From: a bacterium UBP1_UBA4783
GTDB taxonomy: Bacteria > Krumholzibacteriota > Krumholzibacteriia > Krumholzibacteriales > Krumholzibacteriaceae
Assembly (NCBI GenBank): GCA_002403075.1
Contig: DHHB01000035.1
Location: 413 to 21,894 of the forward strand
DNA length: 21,482 bases
Direction: 5' to 3'
Shown: one piece after another, positions 7,401 through 14,691 of the stretch
Layout of the letters: the number at the start of each line of letters is the position of its first letter
How positions within the stretch are numbered: the stretch's first letter is position 1
The notes under the pieces: generated by a model
Told to the model about the DNA's origin: nothing
Seen by the model: the letters and a program-made list of their open reading frames with translations, nothing else
Database searches by the model: none
Position numbers and translations under genes: made by a program

Positions 7401-8354
7401 ATGCCGTTCATCCTCGGCGTCGACATCGGCGGCACCGACATCAAGCTCGGGATCGTCGACGATTCCGCCGCCGCAGCCCCGTTTTCACGGGAGATCGTTT
7501 CCGGAACGATCCCCACGCGGGCCGGCGAGGGGCCGGAGCTCGCGGCCGCGCGCGTCCGCGCATGGTGCGAAGAACGGGACGCCGCCCCCGCGGCGGCGGG
7601 GATCGCCTGCGCCGGTCTCATCGACGGGGCGCGGGGGATCCTCCACGTGTCGCCGAACCTCGCCGGCTGGATCGACGTCCCGCTCCGCGCGCTTTTTGAA
7701 CGGGAGCTCGGCGTGCCCGCCGCCGTCGAGAACGACGCGAACGCCGCGGCCTACGGCGAATGGCGCGCGGGGGCCGGCCGCGGGCTCCGGAGCTTCGTCT
7801 GCCTCACCCTCGGCACCGGTGTCGGCGGCGGCATCGTGCTGGACGGTTCGCTCTATCGCGGGGCGACCGGCTTCGCGGGCGAGATCGGGCACACGGTCAT
7901 CCTGGCCGACGGGCCTCCCTGCGCATGCGGAAGCAGAGGGTGCCTCGAGGCGCTCATCGGAGCGCCGGCGATAACGCGCCGGGCCCGCGAGCTGTACGGC
8001 GCGCGGGAGGGGACGCCGGCCGGTTCCGGATCGATTGGATCCGTCGCGGATCTCGCTCGGGCCGCCGCCGCGGGGGACGAAATCGCCTCGCGCGTGTTCG
8101 AGGAAACGGGCCGTTTCCTCGGCGTGGCGCTCGCGAACGTCGTCCACATCCTCGCGCCGGAGGCGATCGTCGTCGGAGGGGGGGTGGCGGGGGCGGGAGA
8201 GATCCTGTTCGGTCCGGCGCGGGAGACGCTGCGCCGATGCGTCATGGATGCCTCCATGGCCGAGGTCCGGATCGTCCCGGCGGAGCTCGGCAACCGCGCC
8301 GCCGTTCTCGGATCGGCGCTCCTCGCCCGCGCGGAGGCCGGCGGCGCGCGATGA
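7401..8354 (+). CDS. ROK-family sugar kinase (glucokinase-like)
   Basis: This 317-residue ROK kinase would phosphorylate a hexose such as glucose or an acetylated amino sugar with ATP. It has the phosphate-1 loop GVDIGGTDIKLGIVD at the N-terminus and the catalytic-aspartate segment ENDANAAAYGEW (D112). The glycine-rich LTLGTGVGGGIVLDG follows. The ROK zinc site is present as H164 plus C174, C176 and C181 in CACGSRGCLE. The C-terminal adenosine-binding region reads APEAIVVGGGVAGAGE. Substrate cannot be fixed from motifs. A GAGGAG-type ribosome binding site precedes ATG 7401. It sits between folC and lptD, probably in the same transcript, with no sugar transporter nearby, so a cytosolic housekeeping glucokinase is the likeliest reading. 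Confidence 0.9.
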   Translation: MPFILGVDIGGTDIKLGIVDDSAAAAPFSREIVSGTIPTRAGEGPELAAARVRAWCEERDAAPAAAGIACAGLIDGARGILHVSPNLAGWIDVPLRALFERELGVPAAVENDANAAAYGEWRAGAGRGLRSFVCLTLGTGVGGGIVLDGSLYRGATGFAGEIGHTVILADGPPCACGSRGCLEALIGAPAITRRARELYGAREGTPAGSGSIGSVADLARAAAAGDEIASRVFEETGRFLGVALANVVHILAPEAIVVGGGVAGAGEILFGPARETLRRCVMDASMAEVRIVPAELGNRAAVLGSALLARAEAGGAR

Positions 8355-8379
8355 CGCCTCCCAGGGCGCGCCGCCCGGA

Positions 8380-11300
8380 ATGAAGGATATGTCGAATACG
8401 CCCGCACGTCCGCTCCGGCTCGCGGCCCTCGCCGCCGCGCTCGCGCTGTGGGCCGTCGTGCCGCCCGCGGCGGACGCGCAGGAGGAGGCCGCCGGCGGCG
8501 CCGCGGACAGCACGCTCTATCGCGTCGACGCTGCGAGGCTTCGCTGGACGACGGAGGACGGCGAACGCGTCATCTATCTCGAAGGGGGCGTGCGCATCGA
8601 GCATCAGACGACGACGATCACGAGCGCATGGGGGAAGCACTATCCGTCCAAGCGCTACACCATGCTTCACGACAGCGTCCGGGTCGTCGACGGCACCGCG
8701 GTGATGACGAGCGACGAGGGGGAGTATTTCGGAGAGACGAACACGGTCGCGCTGCGCGGATCGGTCCGCGTGCGCGACACCGGCTGGCATGCCCGCTGCG
8801 ACCGCGCGACGTACGACCGCACACGGCAGGTCGCCGTCATGACCGGCAATCTCAGCCTCGCCGACAGCACGCGGACCCTCTACGCCGACACGATCGTGTA
8901 CGACCGCGCCCGCGAAACGGCGGACGCGCGCGGCCGCGTCGTGCTCCTCGACGAGAGCGAGGACTACTCGATCGCCGGCGCGCACGCCCGGTACGACCGC
9001 GTCCGCCGGAGCGCCGTCGTCGACGTCGATCCGGTGCTCACCTTCGACCTGCGCAAAGACGAGAAGGGGATTGTCACGAGCCGCGTCATGCGGTTCGACG
9101 TCGACCGGAAGCTCGGTATCGCCGAGAGAGACGTCCGGCTCGCGAAGGGAGAGACGAGGGCGAGCTGCGACAGCGCCGCCATCTACGACGACGAGGGGAG
9201 GATCGAGCTCTACGGGAAGCCCGAGGCGACGAGCGGATCCTCCTCGATGAGCGGCACGACGATGATCCTGCGGTACGACGACGACGCCGTGACGAGCGTC
9301 CTCCTCCCCTCGGAGGGGCGCATCGCCGAATCCCCGCGCGAGGGCTCGCCGTGGCGGGACGATTCGTGGATCGAGGGGGATTCGATCGCCGTGCACCTCT
9401 CGAACGACCGCGTCGATTCGGTCAGGATCGGGCGCAACGCGCGCGCGATGTACTATCCGGCCGAAGAGACGGAACGGAAGGTGTCGAACAACTACTCGTC
9501 GGGCGAGCGGATGTTCTTCGATTTCCGCGGCGGCGAGCTCTCGTACCTGCGCATCGACGGGAAGGCGACGGGGCTCTACAAATTCCTGAACCTCGGCGGA
9601 ACCGAGACGATCGACAGCCTCGCCGCCTCGATCGACACCGCGCTCACCTTCCGCGACTTCGGGAAGGCGAGCGAGAGCGTCCGGTACAACGCCGATACGA
9701 TCGAGTACTACGCCGCGCGGGAGAGCATGGTCATGCGCGGAACGGCGGTGCTCAAGTATCAGGATTCGAGCCTCGAGGCGCGGCGCATCGACTACGACTC
9801 GCGCCTCAACATCATCGAGGCCACGGGCGACCCCGTTCTCGAGGAGGAGGGGCAGCGGATGTACGGGGCCGACATGGGGTACGACATGGACACCCAGGCG
9901 GGCGTCGTCGTGGACGGCTCGACGAAATACGATCAGGGCTACTACGTCGGGCGGAACATCTTCAAGGTCGGGAGCGACGTGCTCAAGGTGTACCGGTCGA
10001 CCTATACGACGTGCGATCTCGCGCACCCGCACTATTCGCTGCGGGCGAACAAGATGAAGGTCTACATCGACGACAAGATCGTTTCGGGGCCGATCACCCT
10101 CCGCATCGGGGAGCTGCCGGTCTTTTACCTGCCGTTCATGGTCAACTCGCTCCGGCGGGACCGTTCGTCGGGGTTTCTCAGGCCCAACTTCGACATCGGC
10201 TTCGACAGCAGGGACGGGCGCTTTATCCGCGGGCTCGGCTACTACTGGGCGACGAACGACTACACCGATTTCACCGTCGTCGGCGATTTCAACGAGCGGC
10301 AGAACTTCCGGTTCAACGTGGCGAACCGGTACAAGCTCCGGTACGTCCTCGACGGCGACGTCCGGTTCGATTTCGTGCGGCAGCTCGATCCCCGCGGCGT
10401 CGAATGGCGCCTCGAATCGAACCATTCCCAGACGTTCTCCCGGACGGCGAGCCTTCGCAGCCGGCTCTCGTTCGTCTCGAGCGACGAAGCGCAGCAGGCG
10501 ATCAACAGCTCCCAGGACATGCAGCGGTTCATCGACCGCAAGATCTATTCGACGGCGAGCTACCGGCAGTCGTGGGGCGGAACGAGTCTCAGCCTCTCGG
10601 CGAGCCGTGACCAGAAGCTCGCCGTGCAGGATCCCCGCACGCCGTCCGTCACGATGACGCTGCCGAGCCTGTCGCTCGTCTTTCCGCGCACCTCCCTCTG
10701 GTTCGGCGAGGCTCATTCGGTCTCCGAGCGGGGGGTGTGGGAGCGCGTGCTCCGCGAGATAACCTTCGCGCCGAACATCTCCGCCAACCACAGCAGGAGC
10801 GAGAGCGACGTGCAGAAACGCTCCGTCGTCTCGGCGAACTCCGGGGCGGGGTTCGGCCGCCAGCAGAAGCTCGGATTCCTCGACGTCAGCCCGTCCGTGA
10901 GCGTGCGCTGGAACTACCAGAAGGAGATCGAGAATTCGGTCGACACCGCGGGAACGGGCCTCGTCTTCACGCCGGCGCGCGCGGAGTACCGCAACGAGGC
11001 GTCGATGAGCCTCTCGACGGGAGTCGGAACGAAGATATACGGCACCTTCCGCCCGCGCATCGGATCGCTCGCCGGCGTACGGCATACGCTGAACCCGGTC
11101 GCCACATGGCAGTACACGCCGAAGCTGAGCGAGAAGCAGCGCGCATCGCAGCGCGTGTCGTGGGAGCTGCGCAACTCGATCGACCTGAAGCTTCTGAAAG
11201 GGGAGCAGGAGACGAAGCAGAACGGCGTCTTCACGTGGTACCTGAGCGGGTCGTACTATCCCGACAGCGCGTTCGCGGACGCGTTTTCGGACATATCGAG

Positions 11301-11913
11301 CTCGATGCGGCTTCAGGCCGGGAGTCTGATATCGTTCAACCTCAACCAGACGTGGTCCACCGAGCACCGCGAGATCGTGTCGACGACGTTCAGCACGGGG
11401 TTCGATCTGCACGGATCGTTCAGCTATCCCGCCGTCTGGAAAGAGCCCGAACGCGAGCGCATCGCCGCCGCGCGCGACGCGGCTCCGGCCGCCCCCGACG
11501 CGGGCGGGGGCGGCGTTCCCGGCGCACCGGCGGGGGCGGGGAGCTGGTCCCTGCGTCTCAACTACAACTTGAGCCAGAGCGTCTCGCACAGCGCGTTCTC
11601 GAGCTCCGCGACGAGGCGGACGGACAGCAACCTCGATCTCGGCGGCTCGCTCTCGCTCACGAAGAACTGGCGCGTCACCTACTACGCCTACTACAACGTC
11701 GAGGCCCGCGATTTCACCGAGTACCGCTACACCGTGGAGCGCGATCTCCACTGCTGGCGCGCGAGCTTCAACCATCGCCGGTTCGGCGACGGCTGGAGCT
11801 ACTACTTCCAGATCGCGATCAAGGCGCATCCCGACATCATGTACGAGCAGGGCACCCGCGGCATCCAGTCGTTCGGGTCGACGGGCGGAGGGTTCCTGAC
11901 GGGCGGATACTGA
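8380..11913 (+). CDS. lptD: LPS-assembly outer-membrane protein LptD (OstA/imp)
   Basis: LptD is the outer-membrane barrel that, with LptE, inserts lipopolysaccharide into the outer leaflet. This protein is 1177 residues, longer than the roughly 800 of proteobacterial LptD but in the range of FCB homologues. A signal peptide ends near ADA-QEE, about residue 33. It is followed by an extended OstA beta-jellyroll region of repeated strands such as TLYADTIVYDRARETADARG and YNADTIEYYAARESMVMRGT. The LptD core begins with YTTCDLAHPHYSLRANK, PITLRIGELPVFYLPF and RRDRSSGFLRPNFDIG. The C-terminal half is rich in alternating beta strands, and a glycine/proline/alanine loop near 11460-11540 probably faces outward. 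ATG 8380 was chosen; ATG 8389 in the same frame is also possible. It starts 25 nt after the ROK gene. An LPS-bearing, double-membraned cell is implied. Confidence 0.92.
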   Translation: MKDMSNTPARPLRLAALAAALALWAVVPPAADAQEEAAGGAADSTLYRVDAARLRWTTEDGERVIYLEGGVRIEHQTTTITSAWGKHYPSKRYTMLHDSVRVVDGTAVMTSDEGEYFGETNTVALRGSVRVRDTGWHARCDRATYDRTRQVAVMTGNLSLADSTRTLYADTIVYDRARETADARGRVVLLDESEDYSIAGAHARYDRVRRSAVVDVDPVLTFDLRKDEKGIVTSRVMRFDVDRKLGIAERDVRLAKGETRASCDSAAIYDDEGRIELYGKPEATSGSSSMSGTTMILRYDDDAVTSVLLPSEGRIAESPREGSPWRDDSWIEGDSIAVHLSNDRVDSVRIGRNARAMYYPAEETERKVSNNYSSGERMFFDFRGGELSYLRIDGKATGLYKFLNLGGTETIDSLAASIDTALTFRDFGKASESVRYNADTIEYYAARESMVMRGTAVLKYQDSSLEARRIDYDSRLNIIEATGDPVLEEEGQRMYGADMGYDMDTQAGVVVDGSTKYDQGYYVGRNIFKVGSDVLKVYRSTYTTCDLAHPHYSLRANKMKVYIDDKIVSGPITLRIGELPVFYLPFMVNSLRRDRSSGFLRPNFDIGFDSRDGRFIRGLGYYWATNDYTDFTVVGDFNERQNFRFNVANRYKLRYVLDGDVRFDFVRQLDPRGVEWRLESNHSQTFSRTASLRSRLSFVSSDEAQQAINSSQDMQRFIDRKIYSTASYRQSWGGTSLSLSASRDQKLAVQDPRTPSVTMTLPSLSLVFPRTSLWFGEAHSVSERGVWERVLREITFAPNISANHSRSESDVQKRSVVSANSGAGFGRQQKLGFLDVSPSVSVRWNYQKEIENSVDTAGTGLVFTPARAEYRNEASMSLSTGVGTKIYGTFRPRIGSLAGVRHTLNPVATWQYTPKLSEKQRASQRVSWELRNSIDLKLLKGEQETKQNGVFTWYLSGSYYPDSAFADAFSDISSSMRLQAGSLISFNLNQTWSTEHREIVSTTFSTGFDLHGSFSYPAVWKEPERERIAAARDAAPAAPDAGGGGVPGAPAGAGSWSLRLNYNLSQSVSHSAFSSSATRRTDSNLDLGGSLSLTKNWRVTYYAYYNVEARDFTEYRYTVERDLHCWRASFNHRRFGDGWSYYFQIAIKAHPDIMYEQGTRGIQSFGSTGGGFLTGGY

Positions 11914-11915
11914 TC

Positions 11916-11934
11916 GCGGACGCTCCGCGTCCGC
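11916..11934 (+). terminator. Hairpin immediately after lptD, without U-tract
   Basis: A perfect 8-bp stem pairs 11916-11923 with 11927-11934 around a 3-nt TCC loop, beginning two bases after the lptD stop. No run of T follows, so it is at best a pause or 3'-end-protecting hairpin rather than a canonical intrinsic terminator. The downstream HU promoter means transcription need not continue past it. Confidence 0.4.
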
Positions 11935-11987
11935 CGCGGAAAGGCCTGAACAGAGCGTATCCTCGCGGGAAAAGCCCCATAAAACTG

Positions 11988-12016
11988 TTGACACCCCGGC
12001 GAACGGGCTGTAAGGT
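11988..12016 (+). promoter_or_regulatory. Sigma70-type promoter of the HU gene
   Basis: A perfect TTGACA -35 box (11988-11993) is separated by exactly 17 nt from a TAAGGT -10 box (12011-12016), which matches the first two and last bases of TATAAT. Transcription would start near 12023, giving a leader of about 30 nt that contains the strong GGAGGTGA ribosome binding site before ATG 12053. The surrounding DNA is more AT-rich than the coding regions. Confidence 0.7.
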
Positions 12017-12052
12017 GGCGCTGAATCCAAGATCAAACGAAGGAGGTGAATC

Positions 12053-12346
12053 ATGAACAAGACCGATCTCGTCGAAAAGGTCGCAAAGAAAACCGGGCTC
12101 ACGTTGAAGGATTCGCGTGCCGTCGTCGAAACGATATTCGCCACGTCTCCGAGGGAAGGCATCATCGCCGCCGAGCTCGATGCCGGCAGGAAAGTCCAGA
12201 TCACCGGTTTCGGGACCTTCATGACGCGCAGACGCAAGAAACGCATGGGACGCAATCCGCAGACCGGCGAAGCGATCACGATCCCCGCAGGAAAGTTCCC
12301 CGCGTTTGCGGCCGGCAAGGCCCTCAAGGCTCGCGTCGCGAAATAA
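12053..12346 (+). CDS. hup: HU-family DNA-binding protein
   Basis: This is a 97-residue nucleoid protein of the HU/IHF family that bends DNA as a dimer. The N-terminal helix NKTDLVEKVAKKTGLT, the core VQITGFGTF and the DNA-contacting arm sequence GRNPQTGEAITIPAGKFPAF are all present. It ends with the usual AGKALKARVAK. It is slightly longer than the 90-residue norm, with a few extra residues between helix 2 and the first strand (ATSPREGII). A near-perfect Shine-Dalgarno sequence, its own promoter and its own terminator mark it as a stand-alone, highly expressed gene. The choice between HU and IHF cannot be made firmly; HU is the default in this part of the tree. Confidence 0.95.
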   Translation: MNKTDLVEKVAKKTGLTLKDSRAVVETIFATSPREGIIAAELDAGRKVQITGFGTFMTRRRKKRMGRNPQTGEAITIPAGKFPAFAAGKALKARVAK

Positions 12347-12360
12347 CCGCACGTGTGCGC

Positions 12361-12396
12361 GGGGCAAAGAGAGTCCGCTCCCTTTGCCCCGTTTCC
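12361..12396 (+). terminator. Intrinsic terminator after the HU gene
   Basis: A 9-bp perfect stem pairs 12361-12369 with 12382-12390. Inside it, one A/C mismatch is followed by a 3-bp GAG/CTC extension and a TCCG tetraloop. The stem is followed by GTTTCCTT, a short T-rich run. It lies 14 nt after the HU stop and fits a rho-independent terminator that insulates HU from the next gene, although the interrupted T-run may allow readthrough. Confidence 0.72.
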
Positions 12397-12440
12397 TTGC
12401 GCGAACCACGGAGGCGCGCTGCGCCTCGACCGGAGCGCGT

Positions 12441-13814
12441 ATGCGATTCATGACGTCACTGCTCTGCGCGGCCGCGCTGCTCGCGGCGCTCCCGGGCTGC
12501 CGGGACGAGCGCTTCGTCACCGTGCTCTTCACCGGGGACGACCGCGGCTGGGTCGTCCCGGCCGGTTGAGGCGAGGCCGCCTCGGGCGGCGCGGCCCGGC
12601 GGGCCGCGAAAATCAAGGAGCTCCGCGGGCACGACCCCGGACTGCTGCTTCTCTCGGCGGGCGATTTCACCGGAGCGGGCGGCATCGTGGAGATGTACCG
12701 GGGCCGTTTTCTCGCCGAGACGATGATCGAGCTCGGCTACGACGCGGTCGCGGTCGGCGAACGGGACCTCTCGTTCGGCATCCGGACCCTGCGGGAGTAC
12801 GCTGAAAAAGGGCTCCCGCTCGTCTGCGCGAACCTCTTCGATGGGGGGGAGCGCGTCTTTCCGCCGTTTCTCGTCAAAAAGGTTCATGGAAAGCGGGTCG
12901 GCGTTCTCGCGCTGCTCGACACGCCCCCGCGCGAGCTTCACGGCCTCGAGATCCGCGATCCCGCCGCCGAGGGGCGCGACGCGCTCGAGCGCATGCGGGG
13001 ACGGACCGACGTCGTCGTTCTCCTCGCGCATATGGAGCGCGGGCGGCTCGACGATCTGCTCCCGGCGCTCGAGGGCGTCGATCTCGTCGTACGGGGCCAT
13101 ACAATCGATATCGAAAGCGCGGCGGAGGACTGCTCGGACACGACGGGAGGCGCGTTCGAGGACGCGGTCCGGCCGATCCTCTTCGCCGGCGATCGCGCCC
13201 GCGCCGTCGGACTCGTCGTCGTCGCCGCGCCGCCGGGAGAGAGGGTCTCGCTCGTCGAGCGGCGGCTCATCAATCTCGACGCGGCGGTCCCCGACGAGCC
13301 GGCCACGGCCGAGCGCGTGCGATCGTTCCTCGCCGAGGAAGGCGCCCGCCGGCGGGAGCTCGCCGTATCGAAGTCGATTCCGCGCGACGAGCGGACGGGA
13401 CGGATCGTGGAGCGGTACCTCGGCGTGGACGTCTGCGCGCGCTGCCACGGCGACCTCATGCCCCGGTTCATCCTGAGCCGCCATTTCCGCGCCATGGAGA
13501 CGCTCCGCGCGCGGGGCGAGGCGGAGAACTCCGCCTGCGTCCGGTGCCACACGACGGGTTTCGGCCGTCCGACGGGGTACGACGCCGAAACCGAAGCGTC
13601 GGGCGCGCCGTATCTGCAGGGGGTGCAGTGCGAAGCGTGCCACGGTCCGGGGACGCTGCACGAGCGCGGCGGCACGTACGCGGCGTCGGGCCGGTCGTCC
13701 TGCGGCGCCTGCCACACCTCGACGTGGAGCCCCGATTTCGAATACGACGCCTACTGGAGGCGGTCGGCGCATTGCGGTCCGGCCGCGGCGGATTCCGCCG
13801 CCGGAGAGCGGTGA
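12441..13814 (+). CDS. UshA-like tetraheme cytochrome lipoprotein with in-frame UGA (probable selenocysteine, codon 43)
   Basis: This 457-residue product requires reading through TGA at 12567-12569. Residues 1-20 form a lipoprotein signal (hydrophobic stretch ending LPGC, C20). A UshA/5'-nucleotidase-type metallophosphatase fold follows: FTGDDRGW, PAG-Sec-G, SGGAARRAAKIKEL, LLLSAGDFTGAGG, VAVGERDLSFG (106-109 in place of GNHE), VVLLAHMERG and VVRGHTIDI. Four c-type heme motifs come last: CARCH 332-336, CVRCH 366-370, CEACH 397-401 and CGACH 421-425, resembling cytochrome c554-type modules. In relatives the region around codon 43 reads Pro-Cys-Gly-Cys; here the first Cys is Ala and the second is the UGA. 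The frame is intact on both sides. The start at 12441 is supported by GGAG 6 nt upstream and by the signal peptide. ATG 12687 could start only a truncated, non-exported form, whose hemes could not be attached. Alternatives are a sequencing error (TGC to TGA) or a recent nonsense mutation. Confidence 0.78.
12590..12608 (+). promoter_or_regulatory. Candidate bacterial SECIS hairpin
   Basis: A perfect 8-bp stem pairs 12590-12597 with 12601-12608, with a GGC apical loop (12598-12600). The stem starts 20 nt and the loop 28 nt after the UGA. Bacterial SECIS elements are expected as a hairpin just downstream of the UGA, inside the coding sequence, with G in the first loop positions. A second, smaller hairpin (12568-12572 with 12579-12583) overlaps the UGA itself. 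GC-rich coding DNA makes chance hairpins common, so this is supportive only. Confidence 0.45.
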
Positions 13815-13815
13815 A

Positions 13816-14556
13816 ATGAAAGCAGTCGTCGCGGCGATCATGCTCGCGTCCGCCCTCCCGGCCCCGCCGGCCGGCGCGGTGGATTTCCTCGTTCCCGGCG
13901 TCTCGCTCGGATCCGTGTCGCTCGCCGCCGGAGCGCGCGTCTCCTATCTCGTCGTCACGGAGTCGTTCGGCTCGTCGGACAGCTCGTTCGTGGAGCTCTC
14001 CGTCGTTTCGCGCGGGCGGGGCGAGGTGAGACTCGAGGTGTCGACCGCTCCGTATCCGCGGCGCCGCGACGAGACGCTCACCGTCCGGCTCCGCCTCTCG
14101 GAAAGCGCCGTCTCCGCCGCATCCGCGGGGGATTTCCGCGAGTGCATACGCGAGATCCGCGTCCGCGAAGGGACCGGAGATTTCCGCGAGCCCACCGCGG
14201 CGGAGCTCGACGATCTCTCGATCGAGGATCTCTTCATCAAGCGCTCCGAGGGGGCGGCGCGGCGCGATCTCGGAGCGGCGACGGTATCCGTGCCGGCCGG
14301 ATCCTTTCTCTGCTCGGGCGTCGAGACGGCCCGCCGCGACGCGCGCACGGTCACGCTCGGGGGCGTGCGGGCGGAGCGGATCGAGGAGGAGACGACGAGG
14401 GTCTGGATATCGCCGGACGTGCCGCTCTGGGGGCTCGTGAAGAGCCGGATGGAGCGGCGGAACACGATCGCGCGGGCGGGGGCGCCCGGCGCGGCGCCGC
14501 GGATCACGATCACCGAATCGATCCTTCTTTCGTACCGCGCGCCCTCTCAGAAATAG
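13816..14556 (+). CDS. Exported protein of unknown function
   Basis: I do not recognise this 246-residue protein with certainty. A signal peptide ends at about residue 22 (PPAGA-VDF), so it should be periplasmic or outer-membrane attached. The body is mostly short beta strands with charged turns (SYLVVTES, SFVELSVVSRG, GEVRLEVSTA). A mid-region segment, ATVSVPAGSFLCSGVETARR, and a late segment, TRVWISPDVPLWGLVKSRM, resemble the pattern of DUF3108-like or LolA-like periplasmic half-barrels, where a 'VPaGtF.c' strand pair and a 'W.SpdVPl.glVK' strand recur. That similarity is an impression only. There is one cysteine after the signal. The gene begins one base after the stop of the heme lipoprotein, so the two are almost certainly cotranscribed and may act together at the cell envelope. 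Confidence 0.75.
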   Translation: MKAVVAAIMLASALPAPPAGAVDFLVPGVSLGSVSLAAGARVSYLVVTESFGSSDSSFVELSVVSRGRGEVRLEVSTAPYPRRRDETLTVRLRLSESAVSAASAGDFRECIREIRVREGTGDFREPTAAELDDLSIEDLFIKRSEGAARRDLGAATVSVPAGSFLCSGVETARRDARTVTLGGVRAERIEEETTRVWISPDVPLWGLVKSRMERRNTIARAGAPGAAPRITITESILLSYRAPSQK

Positions 14557-14643
14557 AAACACATCTCTCCGCGGGCGACCGTTTCACCGCCGCGAGGCCG
14601 CGTTCGATCGCCGTTCTCGCGCCGATTACCGTTGTGCTCCCTC

Positions 14644-14672
14644 TTGCGAAAAACTATTTTCCATACTAGAGT
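14644..14672 (+). promoter_or_regulatory. Putative promoter of the metalloprotease gene
   Basis: TTGCGA (14644-14649, 4 of 6 consensus) and TAGAGT (14667-14672, 4 of 6) are spaced by 17 nt in the AT-richest part of the 135-nt gap between 14556 and 14692. AAGGGGG follows as the ribosome binding site before ATG 14692. The rest of that gap, 14557-14643, shows no gene or clear terminator. Confidence 0.4.
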
Positions 14673-14691
14673 GTAACCGCAAGGGGGACGT

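Noticed and set aside
11460..11545. Ala/Pro/Gly-rich segment in LptD as a possible frameshift or foreign insert
   Set aside because: The frame continues into typical barrel strands (SWSLRLNYNLSQS); the segment is best explained as a flexible loop.
8242..12327. Very long open frame on the minus strand opposite lptD and HU (over 1300 codons)
   Set aside because: It is arginine-, glutamate- and valine-rich with no domain pattern, and spans two well-supported genes and the HU promoter. Such mirror frames are expected at high GC with this codon usage.
12687..13814. Separate gene starting at ATG 12687 downstream of the UGA
   Set aside because: It would lack the signal peptide, the first strands of the fold and a well-spaced ribosome binding site, yet carries heme motifs that need export. 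The single readthrough gene explains the data better.
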